Origin: Xestospongia muta
Lineage: Eukaryota > Porifera > Demospongiae > Haplosclerida > Petrosiidae
Length of the DNA stretch: 64,000 nt
Direction of reading: 5' to 3'
Assembly (NCBI GenBank): GCA_963693285.1
Contig: OY848931.1
Coordinates: forward strand, 3,886,079 to 3,950,078
Part shown: positions 25,510 to 48,887 of the stretch, one piece after another
How positions within the stretch are numbered: the first letter of the stretch is position 1
How the letters are laid out: each line of letters opens with the position of its first letter
Made by a program: the position numbers and the translations under genes
The notes under the pieces: generated by a model
Seen by the model: only the letters and a program-made list of their open reading frames with translations
What the model was told of the DNA's origin: nothing
Databases searched by the model: none

Positions 25510-28500
25510 TTAAAGGTTTTCGTTCTCATTTTTATTCAAGTGTACTGACGCTTCACCTAAAATATTACATAACTGCTTCAATCGTTGCTGCATTTCTGGA
25601 ATCCCAGCAAGTTGAGCTTCAAGACGTTGTTTTTCTTCATTCAATGATAGTCGAGTAGCAATGTCTAACTCCTCTAATCTCCATCCTCCTTCTCCATCAA
25701 ATTGAAGCAGATGAGTATGGAAACGCCTACAAGAACAGACCAGTATACACACTACTTGAATAGATGCATACTAGTTGTAAAATAAAACTACACTTCTTTC
25801 TCTTACCACAGTGAAGACCGATGTGTAATAGTCATTAATGTAATATTGTTGTCTTTAACAGTTTGAAATATCTTGCCCTCAACATCAATACTTACTGCAC
25901 TAGTGCACTCATCTAAAAGAGCAAATTTGGGTCTGAAAAACAAATAAAATTATCAGACCACAGATTTTAAAATGAGCACCCACTTTTGATAGAAAATTCT
26001 CGCCATACCCATTCTCTGTTTCTCTCCTCCAGAGAGTATGTCCTTCCAATCTCCTTCAGCATCCCATCCTGTCCACAACCACAACATGTAAATTAGCAAT
26101 AATATTATATGTACTCTATTATATGTAATATGTGGTGTAATTGAGGAGTGCTTCTATTTTGTGTAAGTTTTAGATGAGCTACAGTACTTTGTCGAATAGC
26201 CTCATAATTTTAATGTTAAAATCTTGTAACTAAACAACATGCACTAAATTTTAGCATTATGTGACATTTCTTTCTAGTCTACCTACCTCCTTCCCTCTTT
26301 ACAATATATTGCAAATTAACAATATCCAAGATGGCTTCCAAGTTATTGTCAGTAAACCCTTTCCTAGACATATCTTCAGTAGTGTCTGGATATATTACTT
26401 GATCACGTAATGTACCAAGAGACATGTATGGTCTAATGATTAGAGGGATATAAATGAGGTCAGTAGGCTCCACCCACCTTTGTGGTATATAGAACATCGT
26501 AGAAGGATCTGGTTTGGTCAGTTTTCCTCCATAAACTGGCCATAATCCATTCAATATTCTGAACAGTGAGCTTTTACCACATCCATTGGGTCCAGTGATT
26601 AATAGATGCATACCGGGGGTCACCTATATTGAAATAGATAGATGAAAGGACAAGAGGATAAACGAATAGATAGATGGATGGACAAATGGATAGATGGATG
26701 GACAAATGGATTGGTGGATGGACAAATGGATTGGTGGATGGACAAAAGAATTGATAATAATGGACAGATAGATGATATTGATGGATGAATGGATATCTGA
26801 ATGGATCAATGATTACTTTAAAAGACAAGCTGTCAACAACAATGTCTTTATTAGGAGTGATGATAGGGACCTTCTCTAAGATAATAGTGTCCTCACTCTC
26901 CATGATCAACCCCACACCAAGCTATAAAAAAACTTGTAACAACCATTTGTAGTGTTGCCATTATATTACCTCTCCTGCACGTGGATGAACAACTTTCTGA
27001 TCCTCTTCAACTTTGTGCTCATCAACAGAACTATCTGACAACTTTTCTTCTTCAGGAGAAGGTGAGCCTTGTTTAATTGCTAAAAAGAAGATATCAATCA
27101 CTAAAGGAGTGGACTATATCTATATACCTCTGGATTGATCAGCCACTGTGCCTGCCGTAACATATCGACCTTTCTTAGCTTCTTCAAAAACATGAAGCAT
27201 TTCACTGACACGAGCAGTGTAACCAGCTAGTTCAGTAATCTTATTAGAGAAAAAATAAATTATTGATCAAATGAAGAACAGAGAAACAAACCTCTTTAAA
27301 AGAGCTCATAAGTCGTTCAAAAGCATCAGCTCCACTTACTAACAAGTTCTTTGACGTCGTGTATATTTCAGTTCTTTCGCTAATAGAGTTAACCTCTAAA
27401 GGAGCACCATCTTTTTCTGATGCCTATATATACAACAAAGATATCAATTGAACACTATCATAACTTAACAATTAGCAATAAAAATAACAATTTACACATC
27501 AAAGAAGACCGATTGTTATGATTTCACTTACTACCATTTTGTTGCCAGTGAGTATAGGCCATGCTATCATCACTAAACCACTTAAGCCCCAGACATACTT
27601 CATTAAAAATTGCTCCAACATTATATACCAAAGCTTCTGCTTAAAAAGTAGATCCATTTGAGCAGCCAGTGCAGCAAAACTCCTTCGTAAAAGACGATGT
27701 TCTATCTGGAAATGAGATTATTACAGAATTTATGATTCCAGCTATCCATCCATTGTCCATCTATCTCTCCTCTGATTTTCTTACCAAATGTCCTGCATAG
27801 AAAGCAATTTCTTCAGAGTTAGTAATAATACGAGAATGTAAATATCGCAAGAAACCATTTCTCCGTGCTTCTTCAGCCACCAACTTTCCAAAAGGAGGTG
27901 AAAGAACTTTTAAAATGGCTGCAGTAACAAAGAGAGTACCAAACCCAATAATTCCAGGGTAATGAGACAGGTCCCCTCGTTGCTTAGCAATACGAGTCAA
28001 TGCAGCTGCCATTAAGACAATATCCAGAGTAGGTTTACTAATCTGGGAGTAAATATGAGCAACAGCTGATGAAAATGCTTGTAAGTCTTCAGTGAGTGAG
28101 TGATCAGGATTCATGAGGCGACCATCCAAATTACTGACTCGATAATATATTTGATCACTAAAGTACAAAGAGTAGGCGTGGTTAACTAAACGAGTACGAA
28201 TTGCTAAGGCTAGTTTGCTTTCTAAAAAGCGTATAAGGCTATTGACAAAGGTAGCAGGCACAGCCAAAAGCAACCATTTCACGCTAAGTTCAATGAATTT
28301 AGGCACACTCCCCTCAACAATTGACTTGACTATCCGTCCATCAAGCTTTGCAACATATATTGAGAGAAAGGTACGTGATACAAGTGACATAGTATGTACA
28401 ACTAGCAGACCGAACTCTTTGCTCCATGCACTGGGAAAGGATATACGCATTAACTTGAGCAGCTGCTTCATAAACTCTCTATTCATAGTCGGTATTTTCT

Positions 28501-28630
28501 TCGCTTTGGTTCCATCTTTTGGTGTATCAGTCTTTGATTTCAAAAGATAACGTCTCCTTGCATAGTATAAAACTAAACCAGACGCACAGGCAATCAATAT
28601 CACTGATCTGGCTCCCTTTGAAGAAGACAT
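25510..28630 (-). CDS. ABCD1: Peroxisomal ABC half-transporter, ABCD1/ABCD2 type
   Basis: ABCD half-transporters dimerise in the peroxisomal membrane and import very-long-chain acyl-CoAs for beta-oxidation. The start exon (ATG 28630-28628) encodes [10 protein letters not shown] and the membrane domain with [47 protein letters not shown] and the EAA-like [11 protein letters not shown]. The ATPase exons carry Walker [31 protein letters not shown], signature [13 protein letters not shown], Walker [13 protein letters not shown] and an ITHR switch histidine. The C-terminus ([15 protein letters not shown]...[14 protein letters not shown]) matches ABCD1/2 rather than ABCD3/4. A 53-bp intron between YIPQR and PYMS is read through by a longer ORF. 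All catalytic motifs are present. It lies 97 bp upstream of UTP20 on the same strand. Confidence 0.9.
26640..26760. repeat. (GGATGGACAAAT)n-type minisatellite in an ABCD intron
   Basis: Tandem imperfect GATGGACAAATGGATTGGTG units. ORFs here are not coding. Confidence 0.8.
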
Positions 28631-28770
28631 GTGGTGACTTCAACTGATATAATATTGAAATTACTACTACTAATTCATAGGGACTTACTCTTGAACACGT
28701 GTTAGAAGTGGGATGGGTCAGTAGTCATTTCAGATTTTACATCCTATATCGTTATTTTTACTTCTTTTAA

Positions 28771-29976
28771 ATGGCCGAAACATCTGAGTTGAGATCAGGA
28801 GAAGAAGGAAATTTATTCCTTCAGTTTCTGCTACCTCTGATGGTCAGTCTACATTATACAATCCATGCATTCAAGAACATTTAATATTCCAGGCTGGAGG
28901 TATAGCTGGAACTACAGTGGATGTTGTCCTGTTTCCATTAGACACCATTAAAACACGACTTCAAAGCAAAAATGGCTTTTGGAGAGCTGGTGGGTTTCAT
29001 AGAATCTATGCAGGTATTTTACCCGCTGCTGCTGGATCTGCACCGTCAGGTGACATATCATGTGATCAGCATATGATTTATTTACTTTACAGCTGCCACA
29101 TTTTTTTGTACATATGAATTTGTTAAATTCACATTGGGACATTATTTTGGAGCCCAAAATTCAGCTTTTACAAATATGATTGCTGCTTCATTGGGAGAAG
29201 TGGTATGTACGTTAAAGAGATCGTATAGCTTATCTTGAAAGTTACATGGTTTAGACTTCTTGTATTGTACGTGTTCCTTTTGAAGTTGTAAAGCAAAGAG
29301 CACAAGCACACAAAGAACTTAAACCATATCAAATCTTAAGGCAAACCATTTTCTCTGAGGTAACACCTCTTCAAGCAGCTGCTTCATTAAGTCTATATCT
29401 TTAGGGACCATTTGGTTTATATCGAGGCTATTTCTCAACAGTATCAAGAGAAATCCCATTCTCATTCATTCAATATCCAACATGGGAATTTCTGAAGGTT
29501 TTATAATGTTCAGTTCCCTGGCTTGTCTTTATCAAATTCCTCTATCATAGAAAAGATGGTCTGACTATCAAGAAAAGACTATCGAACCATGGCAAGGAGC
29601 TGTTTGTGGAGCAGTAGCTGGAGGTTTGGCAGCTGCCATTACAACACCTCTTGATGTAGTTAAAACACGCATTATGTTAGCTCAAGTAAGAGAGATATCA
29701 AATGACAAGGTACTAACATCTTTGGTCTTTTATGTACAGACTGGCAGTGAGGAAATACAAATTTCTATATACAGATTACTGCTACATATAGGAAAGGTGG
29801 AAGGGATAAAAGGGTATGAAATAGAGTGAGATTTATTTACTTTTTTCTTTTCTTTAAATAGATTATTTGCTGGAGGATTTTTGCCTCGTGTGTCATGGAT
29901 AAGTCTAGGAGGATTTGTATTTCTTGGTGCTTATGAAGAGAGCAAACATTTATTTTCTCGGTGGTACAATGGTTAA
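28771..29976 (+). CDS. SLC25A26: Mitochondrial S-adenosylmethionine carrier
   Basis: SLC25A26 exchanges cytosolic SAM for mitochondrial S-adenosylhomocysteine across the inner membrane. The gene starts at ATG 28771 ([13 protein letters not shown]...) and ends at TAA 29974-29976. All three carrier repeats show the signature: [18 protein letters not shown] and TPLDVVKTR. Subfamily-specific text such as [40 protein letters not shown] and [16 protein letters not shown] matches the vertebrate protein. It has several short introns (about 50-70 bp). Its ATG is 140 bp from the divergent ABCD start. Confidence 0.93.
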
Positions 29977-30226
29977 GTTCTCATCAGCAAATAGAAACAC
30001 GTCAACATTACATGATCAACCAGAAATTTGCAGTTTTAAAATTAATATTTTATTAATAATTAATAATATTAAACTTTCTTTTATATTTTTATAATGGCAG
30101 TTAAGAAAAGAATTTGTGAGGAATTTAAAGTCAGTGAAACCTTAAAAATCTTACCAGCTGTACATTTTTGCCAGTATTAATAAACATATTACGTAATTAT
30201 ATATTATGTAATATTGTGTGCAATAA

Positions 30227-32002
<1,776 letters not shown>

Positions 32003-32441
32003 TATGACTTTCCTCTTTGTGTCACAACTAGTTCCCTTGAAAAAAAGAGTCAAGATGATAGTTAATATACATACCTCACATATACGTGTAAATAGAGCGT
32101 TTTACCACTTCTTCAAGTCGACTTTGATGTGTAACAAAGAGAATTGAATAGATATGAGATAGATACACAGTAGTCTGGTACTTAAAGGCGGAATATTCTG
32201 ATTTTAACCGATTAACAGACGACTAGATGTAGTTTATGTTATCCTTCCTTTCTAAATAGAGCTTACTATCTTATTTCGGTAACTTCTTTCCTCAGCTATC
32301 TAGATTGTTCATTCTGATTGCGTCTTCGAAGTAAACAATCTGACGTAATAAAGCCTCAGCTGTTTACCGCAAACATGCTAATTAATCGTAACATGTAGAA
32401 CCAAAAATTATTTCAAGGTGTTTTGAACTGTACTGACCACA

Positions 32442-33815
32442 ATGTCAAGTGCAGGACAGAAACGAAAAAGCAAGGCTGATAGTCTCAGTCAGAAAGAACC
32501 ACTATCCTTAGGTGATGAAGATTCTGAAAGCAGTCAAGATGGAGCACCCAAGAAGAAGAAGCAACCAAAGAAACCATTGGATTCGAGATTTGGTGGAAAG
32601 ACGGAAGAAGAAATAATGCAACTTCTATTACCAGATCATCTGAAACCAGGCCTAGATATTGTTTTTGTATGTACTTGTTCTGAGTAATGACGTCATACAG
32701 GTTTTCTTTCCACAGATTGGTATAAATCCTGGACTACTCTCAGCTTACCTAGGACACCACTATTGCAATGCCAATAACCATTTCTGTTAGTAATTAATAC
32801 TTAATTATATCAACTTAATTGTCTTATCATTAAGGGCCATGCATGTTTGAGTCTGGTTTGATACCTCATCGAATGACATATAAGGAAGACGCAGAGTGTC
32901 TGGACTATGGGATAGGATTTACAAATATTGTCCCTCGTACTACAAGAAGTAGCAATGACCTGTCAAGGTTAGTATGATGGACATGTATCTAGCAAATAAA
33001 TTGGTAATGCTCCATGTACATGTAAATATAAATGCAACAATTGAGTGATAGATTTATTATAGGTATATTATATTTGCTTTAGGAAGGAGATCAAAGAATG
33101 GTCTCAAGTTATGATTGAGAGAATGAAAGAACTTAAACCTCTTGTTGCTTGCTTTAATGGAAAAGGTATTTATGAAATATTCTCTGGCGTTAAGAAATGT
33201 GAAGTGGGTACCCAAACAGAACCATTACCTGGTACTGACACAGTAAGTTATCATCATTACTTTCTATTTTTGAGTACATTTATTGAAGGTTGTGTACGTC
33301 ATGCCCTCTACTTCAGGAAGAGCAGCTTCACATCCTCGTCGAGTTGACAAACTTAAATTTTTCTATGAACTAAAGGAACTAAGAGATCAAATAAAAGTCA
33401 AAAAAGGACTTACTGCTTCTCCTCTAAAAGATGACCTTAATCAAACGACACTTCCTAAACTGTCTTCTACTGACACCAATTCTTTGAGCTGTTCAGCATC
33501 TTCTCCATCATCAAAATCAGGTAAAGGACATTTATTTTGAAGTGCTATTAGAACTAAACTATAACAACTCTTAAAGCAATATTAAATATTTAGTAATCTT
33601 GATACACTGGTCATATCAACGTTTATTTTCTACCAGTCCCAGTTCAAGCCTCAAATCTCTCTACAGTCACAGCACACCCCACATCACTACCTAGTGATAA
33701 TGTTCCAAGTATACCACCACACCATACTGTGATACAACCAGGTACTAGTAATAATATTGACACTACTGGAGTAACGATATCACCTTATTTTTTGGGAAGT
33801 TCCAGTAAAAGATAG
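32442..33815 (+). CDS. TDG: G/T mismatch-specific thymine DNA glycosylase
   Basis: TDG removes T or U opposite G and oxidised 5-methylcytosines, starting base excision repair in active DNA demethylation. Exon 1 (ATG 32442) encodes a lysine-rich N-terminus (KRKSK, PKKKKQPKK), then the catalytic core. The next exon has IGINPGLLSAYLGHHY, including the catalytic Asn motif GINPG. Further exons give YGIGFTNIVPRTTRSSNDL, CFNGKGIYEIFSGVK and the DNA-insertion loop VMPSTSGRAASHPR, then a YELKELRDQIK helix as in human TDG. A final exon spliced after SSPSSKS ends in YFLGSSSKR, stop 33813-33815; failing that splice the ORF ends at 33540. The core is complete. Convergent with ELP4, 91 bp between stops. 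Confidence 0.92.
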
Positions 33816-33906
33816 TGGTATATTAATCCACTATAACAACATTTCTCTCTCATTGTTAATTCATAATAACTAATCCATTGATTTATAGAATTTAACAAAA
33901 ATCATT

Positions 33907-35789
33907 TTAAAAGTCAATCTTGTTACCAATTGTTGTTGTCCTGTGTGTGTCCTCTTGAGGTCTACTTACTGTTTCTGATAATTCTGGAGGTAAATGGAGT
34001 TTCTATCAAAATATAAAGATAATGAAAAGTTGAGAATTTAAGAAAAACCTCAATTGTAAATTTCTTTCTTTTCAATTTGAATGCAAGATCCAGTGTTTGA
34101 GGATAATGAGATACTAGAGAATTCAGTCTGGGCAATTTAACAAGATGAAATAGACCTGTAACAATACAATACATTGATTTCATCTGACTATTAGAAACAT
34201 ACCATGGTACTCTTTATAAAGAGGATTGTGTTCTTTCTCTGAACCAGCAAAAACTTCTAGTCTAATAGCACAGTCACTAAGTCTTTCTAACCTCCGAACA
34301 TATGCAGGATTCTAAACGTTAATAAACGAGCTGTTGTTATCTTTGTTAACCAACTTGAAACAAATGTGTTGGCATTGTAATAGTGGCCACTGCTTTTGCT
34401 GATCGTAAAAGGCTTCGTAGAGCATGAAAGAAACGGGTTAAGTCAGTAGAATCAGTATTGGCATCTTCTTGCCATAATGGTGATCCCAATGAATGAATTG
34501 CAACACGCAAAATTGTACCTAGCTAAAATACAAAAAAATAATATTAGAAAATAAATTGTAACAGTACTTGTGTGGTGCTGTTGGTTAATTCTACATTTTT
34601 AATAGCTTGTTCTATTGTTTCTAAAAGATTCTGGTACATCCCTTTTGATGTGCTGCATGAAAAAGAGCAAAAATAAAAATAAGGAAAAAAAAGAAAAGCG
34701 CAGTGGGTAGGATTCGAACCTACGCGGGGAGACCCCAATTGATTTCTAGTCAATCGCCTTAACCACTCGGCCACCACTGCCTTGCTGCATAGCCTAAGAT
34801 TTCAAAGAATTACCTAACGTCTGTGTCCACTAAATTCAATATTCTCTTATCTACAGCATCAATTCTTTCTCTTTCCATGTTCACTGTCAAATCAAAATAG
34901 TGTCCAAATTGATTACTAAAAGAAGACTATTATAGAATATAGTATCAATCTAGCAGATTGCTTTCCTCGTACCTGAACTTTGGGTAAACTCTGATACCGC
35001 CAAGCTATTTTCATTTCTGATTCCCCATCTCCTAACTCAGACGGATCTTCAGCTACTGTTGGCATACTACTACCAACCTGACCTTCATGTACTGCTCCAG
35101 GTAAATCCTACAGTTTTAATAACACCTGATAATGTGACGATATATTAATTAACTTGTATTAAGTTATTTGGTTCTTCATTAGCACTACATAACATAAGAA
35201 CATGTCCACACATGACACCTTCAGCTATGAAATATTTCAGTAGAAGACGTGAATAACACTCGTGCAAGTCTTCCTCTATAATATAAAATCAGATGGATTT
35301 ACATGTCAATGTTCTGGTAGACAGCCCCTCCCACTATAGAATGAAAGTGGGAGGGGCTAATTAAGTAAGATTATGTTCTATAATTATTTACACTTCAGTT
35401 CTATGACAATATCATTCCATGTATTGGGCTTATTACATTAATGGTTTTGCAGTACCAATAAATGTCTAATACAGAAAAAATTACATTCAGTACATGACTA
35501 ACAAGACATCTTATAAATTGGTAAGACCCTGCAATTAATACAGATTATTAGCTCACCAATAAGTAAGGTAGTACCAACTGTCAATCCACCACCTGCATTG
35601 GAAGTTCGCAATACAAACACACGTTATGATGTAAATTTATAATGGCAAAGTATTTCACTGACCTAATAAAGCATCTAGTGATGGCACACCAGTAGATACA
35701 AGTAGTTGTGCATTATGCAGAGATGGTCTTGTGCCTCTGGGATGTTGAGGCTTAGAACTGGTTTTCTTTTTGAAGCTGGTAACAGCCAT
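33907..35789 (-). CDS. ELP4: Elongator complex protein 4
   Basis: ELP4 is a RecA-fold subunit of the Elp4-5-6 hexamer of Elongator, which makes wobble-uridine tRNA modifications. Exon 1 (ATG 35789-35787) encodes MAVTSFKKKT and GTRPSLHNAQLLVSTGVPSL, closely matching human [20 protein letters not shown]. Later exons give EEDLHECYSRLLLKYFIAEG, SEMKIAWRYQSLPKV, a TITMPTHL-like segment near 34365, and LDLAFKLKRKKFTIE with LHLPPELSETVSRPQED. The stop is at 33909-33907. An intron holds a tRNA-Ser(AGA) on the same strand, and another holds a perfect 13-bp hairpin. The start is 80 bp from the divergent UBE2N. Confidence 0.9.
34699..34780 (-). tRNA. tRNA-Ser (AGA anticodon)
   Basis: The 82-nt gene on the minus strand starts GCAGTGGTGGCCGAGTGGTT and has anticodon loop CTAGAAA (AGA), a long variable arm GGGGTCTCCCCGC, T loop GGTTCGAATCC and acceptor CCACTGC with discriminator G. 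It is intronless with intact A and B boxes. It lies in an ELP4 intron on the same strand. A T run follows on the minus strand, fitting pol III termination. Confidence 0.95.
35323..35358. repeat. Perfect 13-bp inverted repeat
   Basis: AGCCCCTCCCACT at 35323-35335 pairs perfectly with AGTGGGAGGGGCT at 35346-35358 across a 10-nt loop, in an ELP4 intron. It is GC-rich against an AT-rich background. Confidence 0.85.
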
Positions 35790-35869
35790 GCAGACGAACC
35801 TGTCTTTTCCGGATATTTCCGTTTCTTAGTGTTGTGTCATACTTGGATTGGGAGACTGTATACTAAGCA

Positions 35870-36680
35870 ATGGCAGGACTTCCAAGAAGAATAACGAAGG
35901 TTTGGAATATCAAAGACAAAATTAAACTGCTCTGTTATTATCTAAGAGTCGACACAAACTACTTAGACTAATATTCAGGTTCAGTATCTGCATCTTTATT
36001 GTATAGGAAACTCAACGTCTAATGTCAGAGCCAGTACAAGGTATTCAAGCAGTACCAGATGAAAACAATGCTAGATACTTTCATGTTGTAGTAGCTGGAC
36101 CAAAAGATGTAAGATCACAAACTAAATAATAATAATTTTTAGATATCCTATTGAGAAGGGGCATCCCATCAATTAAGCCAACCCTTAATACAATTATATT
36201 TCACAATCTTAATAATTATTAGATATTTCATCAATTTAGTCTCCTTACGAGAAAGGCACATTTAAATTAGAGTTATTTCTGCCTGAAGACTATCCCATGG
36301 CTCCACCCATTGTCCGATTTATGACTAAAATTTATCACCCTAATATTGACAAAATAGGTAGAATTTGTTTAGACATCCTAAAAGGTGAGTCTAAAAGAAT
36401 ATGAAACGTCTATCATCTCTAGTACTTTTTGACCAGATAAATGGAGTCCAGCTCTTCAAATTAGAACTGTTTTGTTATCAATTCAAGCTTTATTAAGTGC
36501 TCCTAATCCTGACGATCCTTTAGCAAATGATGTAGCTGATGCATGGAAAACCAATGAACATTTAGCCATTCAAACAGGTACATCATGTCACTAGGCTAGA
36601 AATATTGTCACTTAAATGTTGTATAATTTTCTTTCTATTCTGTAGCCAAAGAATGGACTCAACGATATGCTATGAAATAG
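35870..36680 (+). CDS. UBE2N: Ubiquitin-conjugating enzyme E2 N (Ubc13), copy 1
   Basis: UBE2N pairs with a UEV (MMS2/UBE2V) to build K63-linked ubiquitin chains in DNA damage and innate signalling. The exons are [29 protein letters not shown]...[32 protein letters not shown] with [22 protein letters not shown] (catalytic Cys), [20 protein letters not shown]...[17 protein letters not shown], and [11 protein letters not shown], stop 36678-36680. Its length of about 150 residues and its motifs are those of human UBE2N throughout. All E2 landmarks (HPN, Cys, SPA loop) are present. Confidence 0.95.
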
Positions 36681-36872
36681 ATAATAAATAATATTCTTAT
36701 GAGTAATTACAATGACTTTTTCATTGTTGCACTTCTTAAATAACAACTACATGTAATTAATTTATTACTGTAATTATGTGCAAAAATAATTGTTATTACT
36801 ATTAATAAAAGTTTTTAATAATCGGAAAGTATACGATTTGGGTATTTCCGTATTTTATCCTCTAGTCAAGAT

Positions 36873-37772
<900 letters not shown>

Positions 37773-38900
37773 AAATTGGAACATTAGAATTCTCAACAAG
37801 ATCATTTATATTTTATGTTTATCAACTGAGTTGTTTTAGTAAGAACATAATACATGAACTTAGTTTGTTTTAGACCAGATGTTATAGATATCAATGATTG
37901 TCTGTCCATCTTCCATCATTTTATTCTATTGTTGTATGTTACTATTTTAAATTTAACGTAACAAATTAAAAATAAATTAAATTAGATATACACAATAATT
38001 AAAATGACATCACTAAAGAAAACTAAAGCAATAAATATTATTGATCTTTAATAATATGAATAATTAATTATAATAAATTAAAGTAATCACTTCAGCTTTC
38101 TTACTGAGATCTACATAGCCAGTTAAAATTTGTGATATCAACAGATTTTTTTGTTAATTTTAATAATATTAGTTTAGTATGTAGTAATAATTTATTATGA
38201 CCAATCAATAATAACAATAAGGATATTCTTATCTAATTTCAATTATTTTTGCTTTCTTGGTGATAATAATAATAATAATAATAATAATAATAGTTATTAT
38301 TATTATTATTCATAGTTTGAAAACGGAAGTTTTAATAGTACACAGTAGTGGACGATTACTGGGCGTATACGATAGTGGGCGATTGTTTTGAGCATGCATT
38401 CAAGTCCCATCATATTATATCAATAGTAGTTTGTAAAAACTGGTAACCTGAACCTTCCAAAGAGGCACGAAAAAACTTCCAAGTATGTTGTAGCGTCACT
38501 ATAGTATATTTCACTTGTATTAATAACGTGTGTTGTTGTTGCATACTTTGCTAGCAATGTTTACTTTATTGCGTATTACAAATTGAGTTTTCCCAGCGTG
38601 CCTAGACTAGTCTAAACGACAGTGATTTAGGCCCTCTTCAGTTCAGTTAATACTAGTACTTCTGTTCTCTATTCCCTTGGTGATAGGCCAGACTTGTAAT
38701 ATTGTATCTATCAGTTGTGTTTAGTTAGTCTATGTGGACAGAGAGATCTATAGATTTGATGTGTTCAAACCAGCTCAGCTGACTAGTGTAGCTGAACTAA
38801 TTTGTTTATGAGTTAGCAGTTGTTTGTACCTGGTGATTTGGTTGTTCTCAAGTGGTAACAGCTGCCCAAGAAAGAAGCCAATACTAGTTTAATTATATTG
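37773..38900. other. Intergenic region before the FGD gene
   Basis: 1.1 kb without a coding region. It holds an (ATA)n/(TTA)n microsatellite at about 38263-38312 that could fold on itself, and presumably the UBE2N copy-2 terminator and FGD promoter. No core promoter motif stands out. Confidence 0.5.
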
Positions 38901-48688
<9,788 letters not shown>

Positions 48689-48887
48689 TAAACATTTGGC
48701 ACTTTTTATTCAAAATTTTAGTTGTTGTTGTTTGTAATTTGCTCTTGTTGTTGTTTACATGTAGTGTTTTGTTTGTTTCTTATTAACTCATTTACGTTAT
48801 CAGTATTGTAATTATAATAATTAAATTAAGTATTAACTAGGGGTGTGGTTGTGGGCGAGTTACTCTACTTAAATTGATTATAGAAAT

